DNA from: Aquabacterium sp.
GTDB taxonomy: Bacteria; Pseudomonadota; Gammaproteobacteria; Burkholderiales; Burkholderiaceae_C
DNA: 64,000 nucleotides
Assembly (NCBI GenBank): GCA_023150345.1
Contig: JAKLLB010000004.1
Location: 1-64,000 of the forward strand
Reading direction: 5' to 3'
This document shows, piece after piece, positions 46,589 through 54,921 of this stretch (positions are counted from its first letter, which is position 1; each line of letters begins with the position of its first letter). The translations under genes were made by a program, and so were the position numbers. The notes under the pieces are model-generated. The model was not told the origin of the DNA, did not search any database, and worked only from the letters and a program-made list of their open reading frames with translations.

Positions 46589-47559
46589 GCCTGCTGCCCG
46601 ATCTCCTGACCGTGCGTCCCGGCACGCTGGCCGAGGCGGTGTCCGCCTTGGGTCAAAGCGGCGCCCAGGCGCTGGGTGGCGGCACCGACTTGCTGCCCAA
46701 TCTGAGGCGCGGTCTGGGGCTGCCCAGTGCGCTGGTCGACCTGACCGCACTGCCCGGTCTGGATGGCATTGCCGTGGCGGCCGATGGCACGCTGCGCATC
46801 GGCGCACTGGCCACGCTGCAGGCCATCGCCACCGATGCGGCCGTGCGCGGAGGCTGGCCGGCGCTGGCCGCCGCGGCCTCGCTCGTGGCCGGACCGACGC
46901 ATCGGGTGGCCGCCACGCTGGGCGGCAACCTGTGCCAGGACACGCGCTGCGTGTTCTACAACCAGAGCGAGTGGTGGCGCAGCGGCAATGGCTACTGCCT
47001 GAAGTACATGGGCGACAAGTGCCATGTGGTCGTCAAGAGCGACCGCTGCTATGCCACCTACCACGGTGACGTCGCTCCTGCCCTCATGGTGATGGATGCC
47101 CAGCTCGAGATCGCCGGCACCGGCGGCACCCGCCGCCTGCCAGTGGCGCAGCTGTTCCAGGAAGACGGGGCCAAGCGCCTGACGCTGGCTGCCGGCGAGA
47201 TGCTGGTGGCGGTGCATGTGCCGCCGTCCGGTGCCTGGCGCGCGCAGTACACGAAGGTGCGCATCCGCGAGGCGGTCGACTTCCCGCTGGCCGGCGTGGC
47301 CGCGGCCCTGCATCGCGAGGGCGACCGCATCGTCGGGCTGCGCCTGGCCATCACCGGCACCAACTCGGCGCCGCTGATGGTGCCGCTCGATGCCCTGCAA
47401 GGCGCGGCGTGGGACGACGCCGCCGCCACCCAACTGGTGCAAGCCGTGCGCAAGACCTGCAACGTGCTGGCCACCACCATCGCGTCGGTGAAGTACCGGC
47501 GGCGCGTGCTGCTCGCGGTAGCGCGCCAGGTGGTGGACGACCTGTGGCGCGCGGCCTGA
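46585..47559 (+). CDS. hcrB: 4-Hydroxybenzoyl-CoA reductase, beta subunit (FAD and extra [4Fe-4S])
   Basis: FAD subunit of 324 residues that receives low-potential electrons from ferredoxin. FAD-binding blocks are [14 protein letters not shown] and the [12 protein letters not shown] segment. A loop inserted after it carries Cys122, Cys138, Cys146 and Cys155, the extra [4Fe-4S] ligands known for 4-HBCR and absent from ordinary xanthine dehydrogenase FAD subunits. This is the strongest evidence for the enzyme's identity. The start is a GTG at 46585 overlapping the hcrA stop. Confidence 0.94.
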   Translation: MSLLPDLLTVRPGTLAEAVSALGQSGAQALGGGTDLLPNLRRGLGLPSALVDLTALPGLDGIAVAADGTLRIGALATLQAIATDAAVRGGWPALAAAASLVAGPTHRVAATLGGNLCQDTRCVFYNQSEWWRSGNGYCLKYMGDKCHVVVKSDRCYATYHGDVAPALMVMDAQLEIAGTGGTRRLPVAQLFQEDGAKRLTLAAGEMLVAVHVPPSGAWRAQYTKVRIREAVDFPLAGVAAALHREGDRIVGLRLAITGTNSAPLMVPLDALQGAAWDDAAATQLVQAVRKTCNVLATTIASVKYRRRVLLAVARQVVDDLWRAA

Positions 47560-47659
47560 TGTCAGGCGTCGCGGGTCGACCGATGCGCTGACCCTGCGCG
47601 CTCTTCCGATCCTCGCGGCCGGCCATGTCGCTGTTCCTGCACACACTCTGAGGTTCGCC

Positions 47660-50020
47660 ATGTACCAGATCGTTCGACACGAGCGCTTCTCCGACAGCGC
47701 ATTCCTGTGGGAAGTGCTGGCGCCGGACGTGGCGGCAGCAGCGCAGCCGGGCCACTTCGTGATGCTGAGGCTGGACGAATCGGGCGAGCGCATTCCGCTG
47801 ACGGTGGCCGACTTCGACCGCGAGCGCGGCACCGTCACCATCGTCGTGCAGGCGCTGGGCAAGACCACGCGCGAGATGCGCGACCACTACAGCGAGGGCG
47901 ACAGCTTCGAGGACTTCGCCGGCCCGCTGGGGTTGCCGCAGCACATCGAGCGGGTGGGTCATGTGGTCCTGGTCGGTGGCGGCCTGGGCGTGGCGCCGGT
48001 GTTTCCGCAGTTGCGCGCCTTCAAGCAAGCCGGCAACCGCACCACCTGCATCGTGGGTTTTCGCGACGCCAGCCGCGCCTTCTGGACCGAGAAGCTGGGC
48101 GCCTACAGCGACGAGATGGTCCTGTGCACCGACGACGGCAGCATGGGACGGCCCGGCTTCGTCACCGAGGCCCTGCGCGAGGTGATCGAGCGTGAGAAGC
48201 CCGACCTCGTGGTGGCGATCGGGCCGATGCCCATGATGCGCGCCTGCGCCGAGGTCACGCGCCCGGCAGGCGTGCGCACCCTGGTGTCGCTGAACACCAT
48301 CATGGTCGACGGCACCGGCATGTGCGGCTCGTGCCGTGTCACCGTCAATGGCGAGGTGCGCTTCGCCTGCGTCGACGGCCCCGACTTCGACGCCCACGCC
48401 GTCGACTTCGGCGAACTGCTGGCGCGGCAGAAGCGCTTCGGCACGCAGGAGGCCCAGGCCAACGAGGACTTCGACCGCGTTTGCAGCCTCGAGCAAAAGC
48501 TGCTGGTCGAGGGCAAGCGCACGTACAAGAAGTACGCCGCCGTCGAGCGCCACCAGGTGGCCATGCCCGAGCGTGATGCCTCGGCGCGCGCGGTGTGCTT
48601 CGACGAGGTGAACCTGGGCTATGGCTGGCAGGCTGCACTTCGCGAGGCCGACCGCTGCATCCAGTGCGCCAAGCCCACCTGCATCGAGGGCTGCCCGGTG
48701 CGCATCGACATCCCGCGCTTCATCCGGCACCTGCTGGTGCGCGACCTGTCCTCCGCGGTCGAGGCGATCCACGATTCCAGCCCGTTCCCATCGGTGTGCG
48801 GTCGTGTCTGCCCGCAGGAGAGCCAGTGCGAGGCACAGTGCGTGCTGGTCAAGGCCAAGATGGAGCCGGTGGCCATCGGCCGCCTCGAGCGCTTCGTCGG
48901 CGACCACGCGCCGCCCGCCATGCCGCGCCCGCGTCCCGAGGGGCCGCGCATCGGTCGCGTGGCGGTCGTGGGCTCCGGACCAGGCGGACTGGCCGCCGCG
49001 GCCGACCTGGTGAAGTACGGCGCCGAGGTCACGGTCTACGAAGCCCTGCACGTGGTGGGCGGCGTGCTGCGCTACGGCATCCCGTCGTTTCGCCTGCCGC
49101 GCGACATCATCGATCGCGAGGTGCAGCAACTGCGCGACCTGGGCGTGCGTTTCGAGACCAACAAGGTCATCGGCAAGACCTTCACCGTGGCCCAGCTCAC
49201 CGGCGCGATGGGCTACGACGCGGTGTTCATCGCCGCCGGTGCAGGCGTGCCCGCCTTCCTCGGCATCCCGGGCGAGAACGCGGGCCAGGTGTACTCGGCC
49301 AACGAGTTCCTCACCCGCGTCAACCTCATGGGCGGCGACCGCTTCCCTTACCAGAGCACACCGGTCAGCGCCGGCCAGCGGGTGGTGGTGATCGGCGCCG
49401 GCAACACGGCAATGGACTGCCTGCGGGTGGCACGCCGCGTCGGCGCGCATTCGGTGCGCTGCGTCTACCGCCGCACCGAGGCCGAGGCACCGGCGCGCGT
49501 GGAGGAACTGCGCCACGCCCGCGAGGAGGGCATCGAGTTCAGCTTCCTGCACGCGCCCGCAGAGATCCTGCTGGACGACCGCGGCAACGTGCGCGGCATG
49601 CGCGCGCAGCGCATGACGCTGGGCGAGCCCGACGAACGCGGCCGGCGCAGCCCTGTGCCCACCGGCGAGTTCGTCGACTGGGAGTGCGATACCGTGATCT
49701 ACGCGTTGGGAACCAAGGCCAACCCGATCGTGGGCCAGTCCACGCCCGGCCTGGTGCTCGACCGCCGCGGCTACATCGCGGCCGATGAGCGCAGCCAGGC
49801 CACCAGCCTGCGTGGCGTGTTCGCCGGTGGCGACATCGTCACCGGTGGTGCCACCGTGATCCTGGCCATGGCCGCCGGCCGGCGGGCTGCGCGTGGCACC
49901 GCCGCCTGGCTGCAGAACCAGCGCGCCGAGTGGCCGCCGCGCGCCGAATGGCTGGAGCAGGTGCAACTGCCCGGCCAGACAGCCGGACTCGCTGCGGTCG
50001 AGGCCGCGTCTGCCAGCTGA
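47660..50020 (+). CDS. NfnA-NfnB-like fusion: NADPH/NADH-ferredoxin oxidoreductase on one polypeptide
   Basis: A 786-residue fusion. Residues about 1-290 match NfnA/PyrK-type FAD/NAD subunits: FAD motif RIPLTVADFD, NAD loop VGGGLGVAP, and a [2Fe-2S] site with Cys222, Cys225, Cys237 and candidate Asp217. Residues about 300-786 match NfnB/glutamate synthase small subunit: two [4Fe-4S] sites (Cys333, 336, 341, 345 and Cys380, 384, 390, 394), FAD loop GSGPGGLAAAA, NADP loop GAGNTAMDCLRVARR. All known cofactor sites appear intact. In NfnAB, NADPH oxidation is bifurcated to NAD and ferredoxin. It sits 100 nt after hcrB, so a role supplying reduced ferredoxin to HcrABC is inferred. Confidence 0.87.
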   Translation: MYQIVRHERFSDSAFLWEVLAPDVAAAAQPGHFVMLRLDESGERIPLTVADFDRERGTVTIVVQALGKTTREMRDHYSEGDSFEDFAGPLGLPQHIERVGHVVLVGGGLGVAPVFPQLRAFKQAGNRTTCIVGFRDASRAFWTEKLGAYSDEMVLCTDDGSMGRPGFVTEALREVIEREKPDLVVAIGPMPMMRACAEVTRPAGVRTLVSLNTIMVDGTGMCGSCRVTVNGEVRFACVDGPDFDAHAVDFGELLARQKRFGTQEAQANEDFDRVCSLEQKLLVEGKRTYKKYAAVERHQVAMPERDASARAVCFDEVNLGYGWQAALREADRCIQCAKPTCIEGCPVRIDIPRFIRHLLVRDLSSAVEAIHDSSPFPSVCGRVCPQESQCEAQCVLVKAKMEPVAIGRLERFVGDHAPPAMPRPRPEGPRIGRVAVVGSGPGGLAAAADLVKYGAEVTVYEALHVVGGVLRYGIPSFRLPRDIIDREVQQLRDLGVRFETNKVIGKTFTVAQLTGAMGYDAVFIAAGAGVPAFLGIPGENAGQVYSANEFLTRVNLMGGDRFPYQSTPVSAGQRVVVIGAGNTAMDCLRVARRVGAHSVRCVYRRTEAEAPARVEELRHAREEGIEFSFLHAPAEILLDDRGNVRGMRAQRMTLGEPDERGRRSPVPTGEFVDWECDTVIYALGTKANPIVGQSTPGLVLDRRGYIAADERSQATSLRGVFAGGDIVTGGATVILAMAAGRRAARGTAAWLQNQRAEWPPRAEWLEQVQLPGQTAGLAAVEAASAS

Positions 50021-50033
50021 GGAGCCCCACGCC

Positions 50034-52175
50034 ATGCTGTGCCCCAAGTGTCACCGGCCCCTGGCCGACGAATCCGACGGCCCGTACATCTGCTGCGCCG
50101 GCGCCTCCATGCAGTGGCAGTGTCGCCAGTGCGCCAAGGTCAGCGAGGGCTTCGCGCTGCCTTATGGTCGCTGCCCGCACTGCAACGGCGAGCTGGCGCT
50201 GCGCGAGGACGGTGCCGCCAACAGCGACGATGCCCGGTCCATCCGCGCCGTGCGCATGGCCTTCGAGATCGAACTCGGCGGACGCGCGTTCTATCAGCGT
50301 GCCGCAGCGGCCAGCACCGACGATGCCGCGCTGCGCGCGCTGTTCGAGCGCTTCGCGGTGATGGAAGGCGAGCACATGGAGACGCTGGCGCGCCGCTACC
50401 ACCTCGACATCCCCGATCCTTCGCCCGACTTCCGCATCGAGGTTGCCGCCATCTTCGCCGACGTGCCCCATGCGCCGCGCGGCGGCGTCGACACCGGCAA
50501 AGACCTGTTTCGCATCGCCATCGCGCTGGAGCACCGCGCTGCGGCCTTCTTCACCGAGCATGCGGCGCGCGCGCCCCAGGGTGCGCCCGAGCAGCTGCTG
50601 TTCCAGGAGCTGGCTGCCGAGGAGCGCGAGCATGCCGAACTGCTGACCACCGAGCAAGCCCGCTGGCGCGAGCGGCGCCCGGGACTGTTCGGGCACGAAC
50701 AACCTGCGACGGGGCAGTCGCCGATCAATGCCGCGGAGCTGCTGCTCGGTGGCAAGCCTGCCGATCACGTTGCCATCGAATGCGGCGGCCAGCGCATCAC
50801 ATACGGCGAGCTCACCGATCGCGTGGCCCGCGCAGCCGGCTTGTGGCGCCAGCGCGGCCTGCATACCGGCGATCGCGTGGCGGTGAAGCTGCCCGACGGC
50901 ATCGACTGGGTGGTGGCGTTTCTCGGCGCCATCTGGGCCGGCGGGGTGGCGGTGGCGGTCAACCCGCAGATCCCGGCGCCCGAGTGGCAGTTCATCCTCG
51001 AGCAGGCGGGCTTCAACGTCATCCTCAGCGAAACCGATGCCGATACACCGGAGCCCTGGAAGTCGCGCGTGGTGCTCGTCGACGAAGGGCGCCGTGCAGT
51101 GGCCGCGGCGCAGCCGATCGCGCCGATGCGGCTCGATCCCGAGACGCCTGCGTTCTGGTGCCATTCCTCCGGCACCTCCGGACGACCCAAGGCGGTGGTG
51201 CATGCCCACCGTTTTGCGCGGGACGTCCACCGGGTGTCGGTCGAGCGCCTGGGGCTGGTGCCCGAGGATCGGCTGTTCGCCAGCTCGCGGCTGTTCTTCG
51301 CCTACCCGCAGACCAACATCTTCTTTGCCGGCCTGAAGCTGGGTGCGACGCTTCTGCTCGATCCGCAATGGCCCACGGCGGCATCGGTGGTGGCCACTGC
51401 CCAGCAGATGAAAGCCACGGTGTTGTTCAGCGTGCCATCGCTGTACCGGGTGCTGCTGGCCGACGGCCATGCCCAGCAGCTGGCCGCTGCCGGCGTGCGC
51501 CGCTGCATCTCGGCCGGTGAGGCGCTGCCCGCGGCCTTGCGCCAGGGATGGGCCGATGCCAGCGGCATCCAGATCATCGACGGCTATGGCGCCTCCGAAG
51601 TGCTGGTGCTGGTCCTCACCAGCGTGGCCGGCGACGATGGCCTGAAGCCGTCTCCCGGCGTGACCGTGCGACCAGTCGACCCCGAGGCGGCGCGCGAGGG
51701 ACTGCCCAGTCGGCTGTGCATCGAGGTTTCCACCCTGGCACTGGGCTATCTGGACCAGCCCGCGGCCCAGGCCGACAGCTTCCGCCATGGCGCGTTCTGT
51801 CCGGCCGACTTGTTTGTCGCCACGCCTGGCGGCGGTTGGCGATTTGCCGGCCGCGAGGACGCGCTGGTCAAGATCAAGGGCCGCTGGGTCAACCTGGTGG
51901 AACTGGAGCAGCGCCTGTCGCAGGACCTGCCCGGCCTGGCCGAGGCGGCATGCGCCTGCGTGCCCGATGCCGACGGTCTGGACATCGTGGCGGTGTTCTA
52001 TGCACCGCAACCCGGGCGCGGCGACGAAGTGGCCCGCGCGCTGCGCGACCGTTGCGAAACCTTGCCGTCCTATCAGCGCCCCAAGCTCTTCCAGGCCATC
52101 GAGAACCTGCCGCGCACGGCCACCGGGAAGCTGGTGCGGCGCCGGCTGGTCGACATGGCCCGGCCCGGGCACTGA
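50034..52175 (+). CDS. Rubrerythrin-like diiron domain fused to a benzoate-CoA-ligase-type enzyme
   Basis: A 713-residue two-part protein. Residues 1-52 hold zinc-ribbon/rubredoxin-like cysteines (Cys3, 6, 30, 33, 47, 50; also 20, 21). Residues about 68-212 form a ferritin-like four-helix domain with a full diiron ligand set: Glu80, Glu111/His114, Glu166, Glu197/His200. Residues about 225-713 are an AMP-forming ligase with CHSSGTSGRPKAVV, DGYGASEVL, RFAGREDALVKIKGRW and the catalytic lysine in TATGKLVRR. The ligase half resembles benzoate-CoA ligases (LFFAYPQTNIFFAGL, VLFSVPSLYRVLL). ATG 50034 follows GGAG; there is no stop or frameshift between the parts. The aromatic acid substrate is not defined. 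Confidence 0.9.
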   Translation: MLCPKCHRPLADESDGPYICCAGASMQWQCRQCAKVSEGFALPYGRCPHCNGELALREDGAANSDDARSIRAVRMAFEIELGGRAFYQRAAAASTDDAALRALFERFAVMEGEHMETLARRYHLDIPDPSPDFRIEVAAIFADVPHAPRGGVDTGKDLFRIAIALEHRAAAFFTEHAARAPQGAPEQLLFQELAAEEREHAELLTTEQARWRERRPGLFGHEQPATGQSPINAAELLLGGKPADHVAIECGGQRITYGELTDRVARAAGLWRQRGLHTGDRVAVKLPDGIDWVVAFLGAIWAGGVAVAVNPQIPAPEWQFILEQAGFNVILSETDADTPEPWKSRVVLVDEGRRAVAAAQPIAPMRLDPETPAFWCHSSGTSGRPKAVVHAHRFARDVHRVSVERLGLVPEDRLFASSRLFFAYPQTNIFFAGLKLGATLLLDPQWPTAASVVATAQQMKATVLFSVPSLYRVLLADGHAQQLAAAGVRRCISAGEALPAALRQGWADASGIQIIDGYGASEVLVLVLTSVAGDDGLKPSPGVTVRPVDPEAAREGLPSRLCIEVSTLALGYLDQPAAQADSFRHGAFCPADLFVATPGGGWRFAGREDALVKIKGRWVNLVELEQRLSQDLPGLAEAACACVPDADGLDIVAVFYAPQPGRGDEVARALRDRCETLPSYQRPKLFQAIENLPRTATGKLVRRRLVDMARPGH

Positions 52176-52216
52176 GATCCGCAACAACCTCGCCCTGCGC
52201 CCAACGCCTTCAGGTC

Positions 52217-53047
52217 ATGACTGAATCGTCGACTGCATCGACCGCCCCCGCGGTGCACACCGAGCGCCAGGACGGCGTGTTGGTGGCCACGTTGGCCCGC
52301 CCACCCGTGAATGCGCTGGACGACGCCCTGGTCGACGCGCTGGATGCGGCCATCGACCAAGCCTGCGCGGACGCCACGGTGAAGGTGCTGCACCTGCGCA
52401 GCGCGCACAAGGTGTTCTGCGCCGGGGCCGACCTGGCGCTGATGCAGCGCAGCATCGCCTCGGACGAAGGGCTGCAGGCCATGCTGGCGCTCGTCAGGCG
52501 CATGCAGCGCGTGGCGGCGCGACTGGAGTCTGCGCCCGTGGTGACGCTGGCCGAGTTGGGTGGCGCCGCGTTGGGCGGCGGATTCGAGATGGCGCTGGGT
52601 TGCGACCTGCGCATCGCCGCCTGCGAAGCGCGCCTGGGGTTGCCCGAGGCTGGGCTGGGGCTGCTCGCCGCGGCGGGGGGCACGCAGCGCCTGACGCGTC
52701 TGGTCGGGCCGGGACTGGCGCGGCGGTTGATCCTCAGCGCCGAGGTGGTCGACGGACGCACTGCTTTGGAGTTAGGCCTGGTGCAATGGGCGGTGCCGCG
52801 TGCCGAACTGGGCGAGACCGCGCGCGCGTTGGCGCAGCGCATCGCCGCACTGCCGCGCCAGGCACTGGCGGCGGCCAAGCCGTGCATAGCCGCCGCCGTC
52901 ACAGCGTCATCCGATGGATTCGAACTCGAGCTGGCGCACACGCGCGAGCTCTACCGCCACCCCGACACCCGTGCGCGCGTGACCGCCTTCCTGGCGCGTG
53001 ATGCACGCCCGACCCCACCGAGCCCTTCCAAGGAGAGCACCTCATGA
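52217..53047 (+). CDS. Enoyl-CoA hydratase/isomerase family protein
   Basis: A 276-residue crotonase-fold protein. The CoA-binding oxyanion residues lie in FCAGADLALM and GGAALGGGFEMALG. Both classic hydratase glutamates appear present, one in GGGFEMA and one in GLPEAGLGL, so it can plausibly hydrate an enoyl-CoA. It overlaps the SDR gene by 4 nt. A hydratase followed by an SDR fits a beta-oxidation-like step on a cyclic or open-chain CoA ester. Confidence 0.9.
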   Translation: MTESSTASTAPAVHTERQDGVLVATLARPPVNALDDALVDALDAAIDQACADATVKVLHLRSAHKVFCAGADLALMQRSIASDEGLQAMLALVRRMQRVAARLESAPVVTLAELGGAALGGGFEMALGCDLRIAACEARLGLPEAGLGLLAAAGGTQRLTRLVGPGLARRLILSAEVVDGRTALELGLVQWAVPRAELGETARALAQRIAALPRQALAAAKPCIAAAVTASSDGFELELAHTRELYRHPDTRARVTAFLARDARPTPPSPSKESTS

Positions 53048-53790
53048 CCGTCACCCACCGCACCGCCCTCATCACCGGCGGCGCCTCCGGCATCGGCCGC
53101 GCCACTGTCCAGATCTTTGCCGAAGCCGGCGCGCGCGTGCTGCTGGCCGACATCGACCAGACGCGCGGCGAGCAGGCCGTGGCCGAGCTGCGTGCCCAGG
53201 GCCACAGCGCCGAATTCGTCGCCATCGACCTCACCGATGCGGCCAATGTCGATGCCAGCGCGGCGCAGGTGCTGGCGCGCTTCGGCGCGCCCGACATCCT
53301 CGTCAACGGCGCCGGCTGGGGCAAGACGCAGCCGTTCTGGGAGGGCACGCCCGACTTCTGGCAGAAGCTGATCGGCCTGAACCTGATGGGGCCGATGCAG
53401 CTGACCAAGGCGCTGCTGCCGGCGATGATGGAGCGCGGCAGCGGCCGCATCGTCAACATCGCCAGCGACGCCGGCCGTGTGGGCAGCCTGGGCGAGACGG
53501 TGTATTCGGCGGCCAAGGGCGGGCTGATCGCCTTCACCAAGTCGCTGGCGCGCGAAGTGGCGCGCCGCGGCATCACGGTCAATTGCGTCTGCCCCGGCCC
53601 GACCGACACGCCGCTCATGGCCGCCGTGCCCGACAAGGTCAAGGAAGCGCTGACCAAGGCCATCCCCTTCCGTCGCCTGGGCCAGCCCGCCGAGGTGGGT
53701 CAGGCGGTGCTGTTCTTCGGCAGCGACGAAGCCAGCTACATCACCGGCCAGGTGATCAGCGTCAGCGGAGGCCTCACGATGGCGGGCTGA
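53044..53790 (+). CDS. SDR oxidoreductase, similar to 2-hydroxycyclohexanecarboxyl-CoA dehydrogenase (BadH)
   Basis: A 248-residue short-chain dehydrogenase. It has the cofactor motif TGGASGIGRA, VNGAGWGKTQ, the catalytic serine in VNIASDAGRVG and YSAAKGG, then the stretch VCPGPTDTPLM and the C-terminus GQVISVSGGLTMAG. The last two resemble BadH of Rhodopseudomonas from memory, more so than generic FabG. It would oxidise a 3-hydroxyacyl-CoA. Translation is coupled to the preceding hydratase gene (ATGA). Confidence 0.87.
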   Translation: MTVTHRTALITGGASGIGRATVQIFAEAGARVLLADIDQTRGEQAVAELRAQGHSAEFVAIDLTDAANVDASAAQVLARFGAPDILVNGAGWGKTQPFWEGTPDFWQKLIGLNLMGPMQLTKALLPAMMERGSGRIVNIASDAGRVGSLGETVYSAAKGGLIAFTKSLAREVARRGITVNCVCPGPTDTPLMAAVPDKVKEALTKAIPFRRLGQPAEVGQAVLFFGSDEASYITGQVISVSGGLTMAG

Positions 53791-53844
53791 ACGCCGCCGT
53801 GCGACATTCGACGCTGCCCACCCCAACCCGCCGGAGCGCATGCC

Positions 53845-54339
53845 ATGGACTACACCCTGCCCGAGTTCCTCGCCCACGCCATTGCCCTCGAGAACGAGGC
53901 GGCCGAGCGCTACCTCGAACTGGCCGACATGATGGAGGCCCACCGCAACGACCCGGTGGCCGAGCTGTTCCGCGACATGGTGCGCTACTCGCGCATGCAC
54001 CACGCGTCCATCGTCGAGCGGGCGCAGGGCATTGCGCTGCCGGCGCTGCGCTCGTGGCAGTACCGCTGGCGCCAGCCGCCCGAGGCCGGCGGCGACGAGG
54101 CCTTCGACATCTCGCTCGACACCTGGACGGCGCTGTGCTACGCCCGCGCCAACGAGGTGCGGGCCATGGAGTACTACAGCGAAGTGGGGCAGAGCACCAG
54201 CGATGCCGAGGTCAAGCGCCTGGCCGCCGAGTTTGCCGCCGAGGAGACCGAGCACGTCGCAGCACTCGATCAGTGGCTGGCGCGCACGCCGCGCCCGTCG
54301 ACCACCTGGCGCGACGACCCGGCCGCCCCGGCGGCCTGA
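53845..54339 (+). CDS. Ferritin-like (rubrerythrin-family) protein with an incomplete diiron site
   Basis: A 164-residue four-helix protein without a signal peptide. Helix A has Glu16 and Tyr23, helix C Glu104 and Tyr111, helix D Glu134/His137, all at rubrerythrin spacing. Helix B reads YSRMHHASI: the histidine is kept, but the expected glutamate three residues earlier is Ser49 or Arg50. The site may therefore bind one metal or act differently. No rubredoxin domain is attached. It lies 54 nt after the SDR gene in the aromatic CoA cluster, next in line after the rubrerythrin-ligase fusion. Role unknown; peroxide removal or redox partner work is speculation. Confidence 0.82.
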   Translation: MDYTLPEFLAHAIALENEAAERYLELADMMEAHRNDPVAELFRDMVRYSRMHHASIVERAQGIALPALRSWQYRWRQPPEAGGDEAFDISLDTWTALCYARANEVRAMEYYSEVGQSTSDAEVKRLAAEFAAEETEHVAALDQWLARTPRPSTTWRDDPAAPAA

Positions 54340-54412
54340 CCCGGGCGGGACTGGTGCGCACATGACGCGCGTGACACCGATCGCCGCGCCCGAGCAGGCG
54401 CGGTCGATGCCG

Positions 54413-54838
54413 TCACTCGCACCGGCGGCGAATGTCAGGCGGTACCGCGATGCCGCGGATGCGGCGACGGTCCTGGGCGTCGCGCACGCAAAAGATGCGG
54501 GTCTCGACGCTTTCGCAGATCAGGTCGTCGCCCCGCGTCACGACATGCTTCTGGCGGAAGACCTTCTCGCGCCACTCTTCGATGGAAGTGGCGATGGTCA
54601 GCCGCTCGCCGTAGGTGGCGCTGTGCACGAAGCGGGTGTGATGCTCGAGCAGGGGCGTGCCGATGATTCCGCTGTCCTGCTCGAGCACGTGCCACGGCGG
54701 CACGCCACAGGTCATGAAGAAGTGCAGCGAGGCGGCATCCATCCAGCGGTGATAGCGCGGGAAGAACACGATGCCCGCCGGGTCGCAGTCACCGAACCGG
54801 ATCTCGACGTTCATCGTCGTGGTCTTGCCCATACGCAT
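54413..54838 (-). CDS. Acyl-CoA thioesterase of the 4-hydroxybenzoyl-CoA thioesterase family
   Basis: A 141-residue hotdog-fold thioesterase. The block RFGDCDPAGIVFFPRYHRW contains the catalytic aspartate and closely recalls Pseudomonas 4-hydroxybenzoyl-CoA thioesterase (FcbC), as does PPWHVLEQDSGIIGTP. It would release 4-hydroxybenzoate or a related aromatic acid from CoA, perhaps to recover trapped CoA. Starts at 54838, 54832 or 54814 are possible; the first is used. It is the only minus-strand gene in the cluster, divergent from the next hydratase gene (83 nt). Confidence 0.88.
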   Translation of the reverse strand: MRMGKTTTMNVEIRFGDCDPAGIVFFPRYHRWMDAASLHFFMTCGVPPWHVLEQDSGIIGTPLLEHHTRFVHSATYGERLTIATSIEEWREKVFRQKHVVTRGDDLICESVETRIFCVRDAQDRRRIRGIAVPPDIRRRCE

Positions 54839-54921
54839 CGCCCTCGTGGTGTTGCGAACCATTCTAGGAGGCCGTGCGAATTCCTGCATGGCCATGCCGA
54901 TTTCAACCCAGGAGTGAACCC

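Noticed and set aside
47560-47659. Gap between hcrB and the Nfn-like gene searched for a small ferredoxin gene
   Set aside because: Only 100 nt long, and no cysteine-rich frame is present.
44228-52187. Very long antisense frames (859, 898 and 782 codons) opposite hcr, nfn and the ligase
   Set aside because: They show no recognisable domains and have the His/Arg/Gly-rich composition expected from the complement of GC-rich coding sequence.
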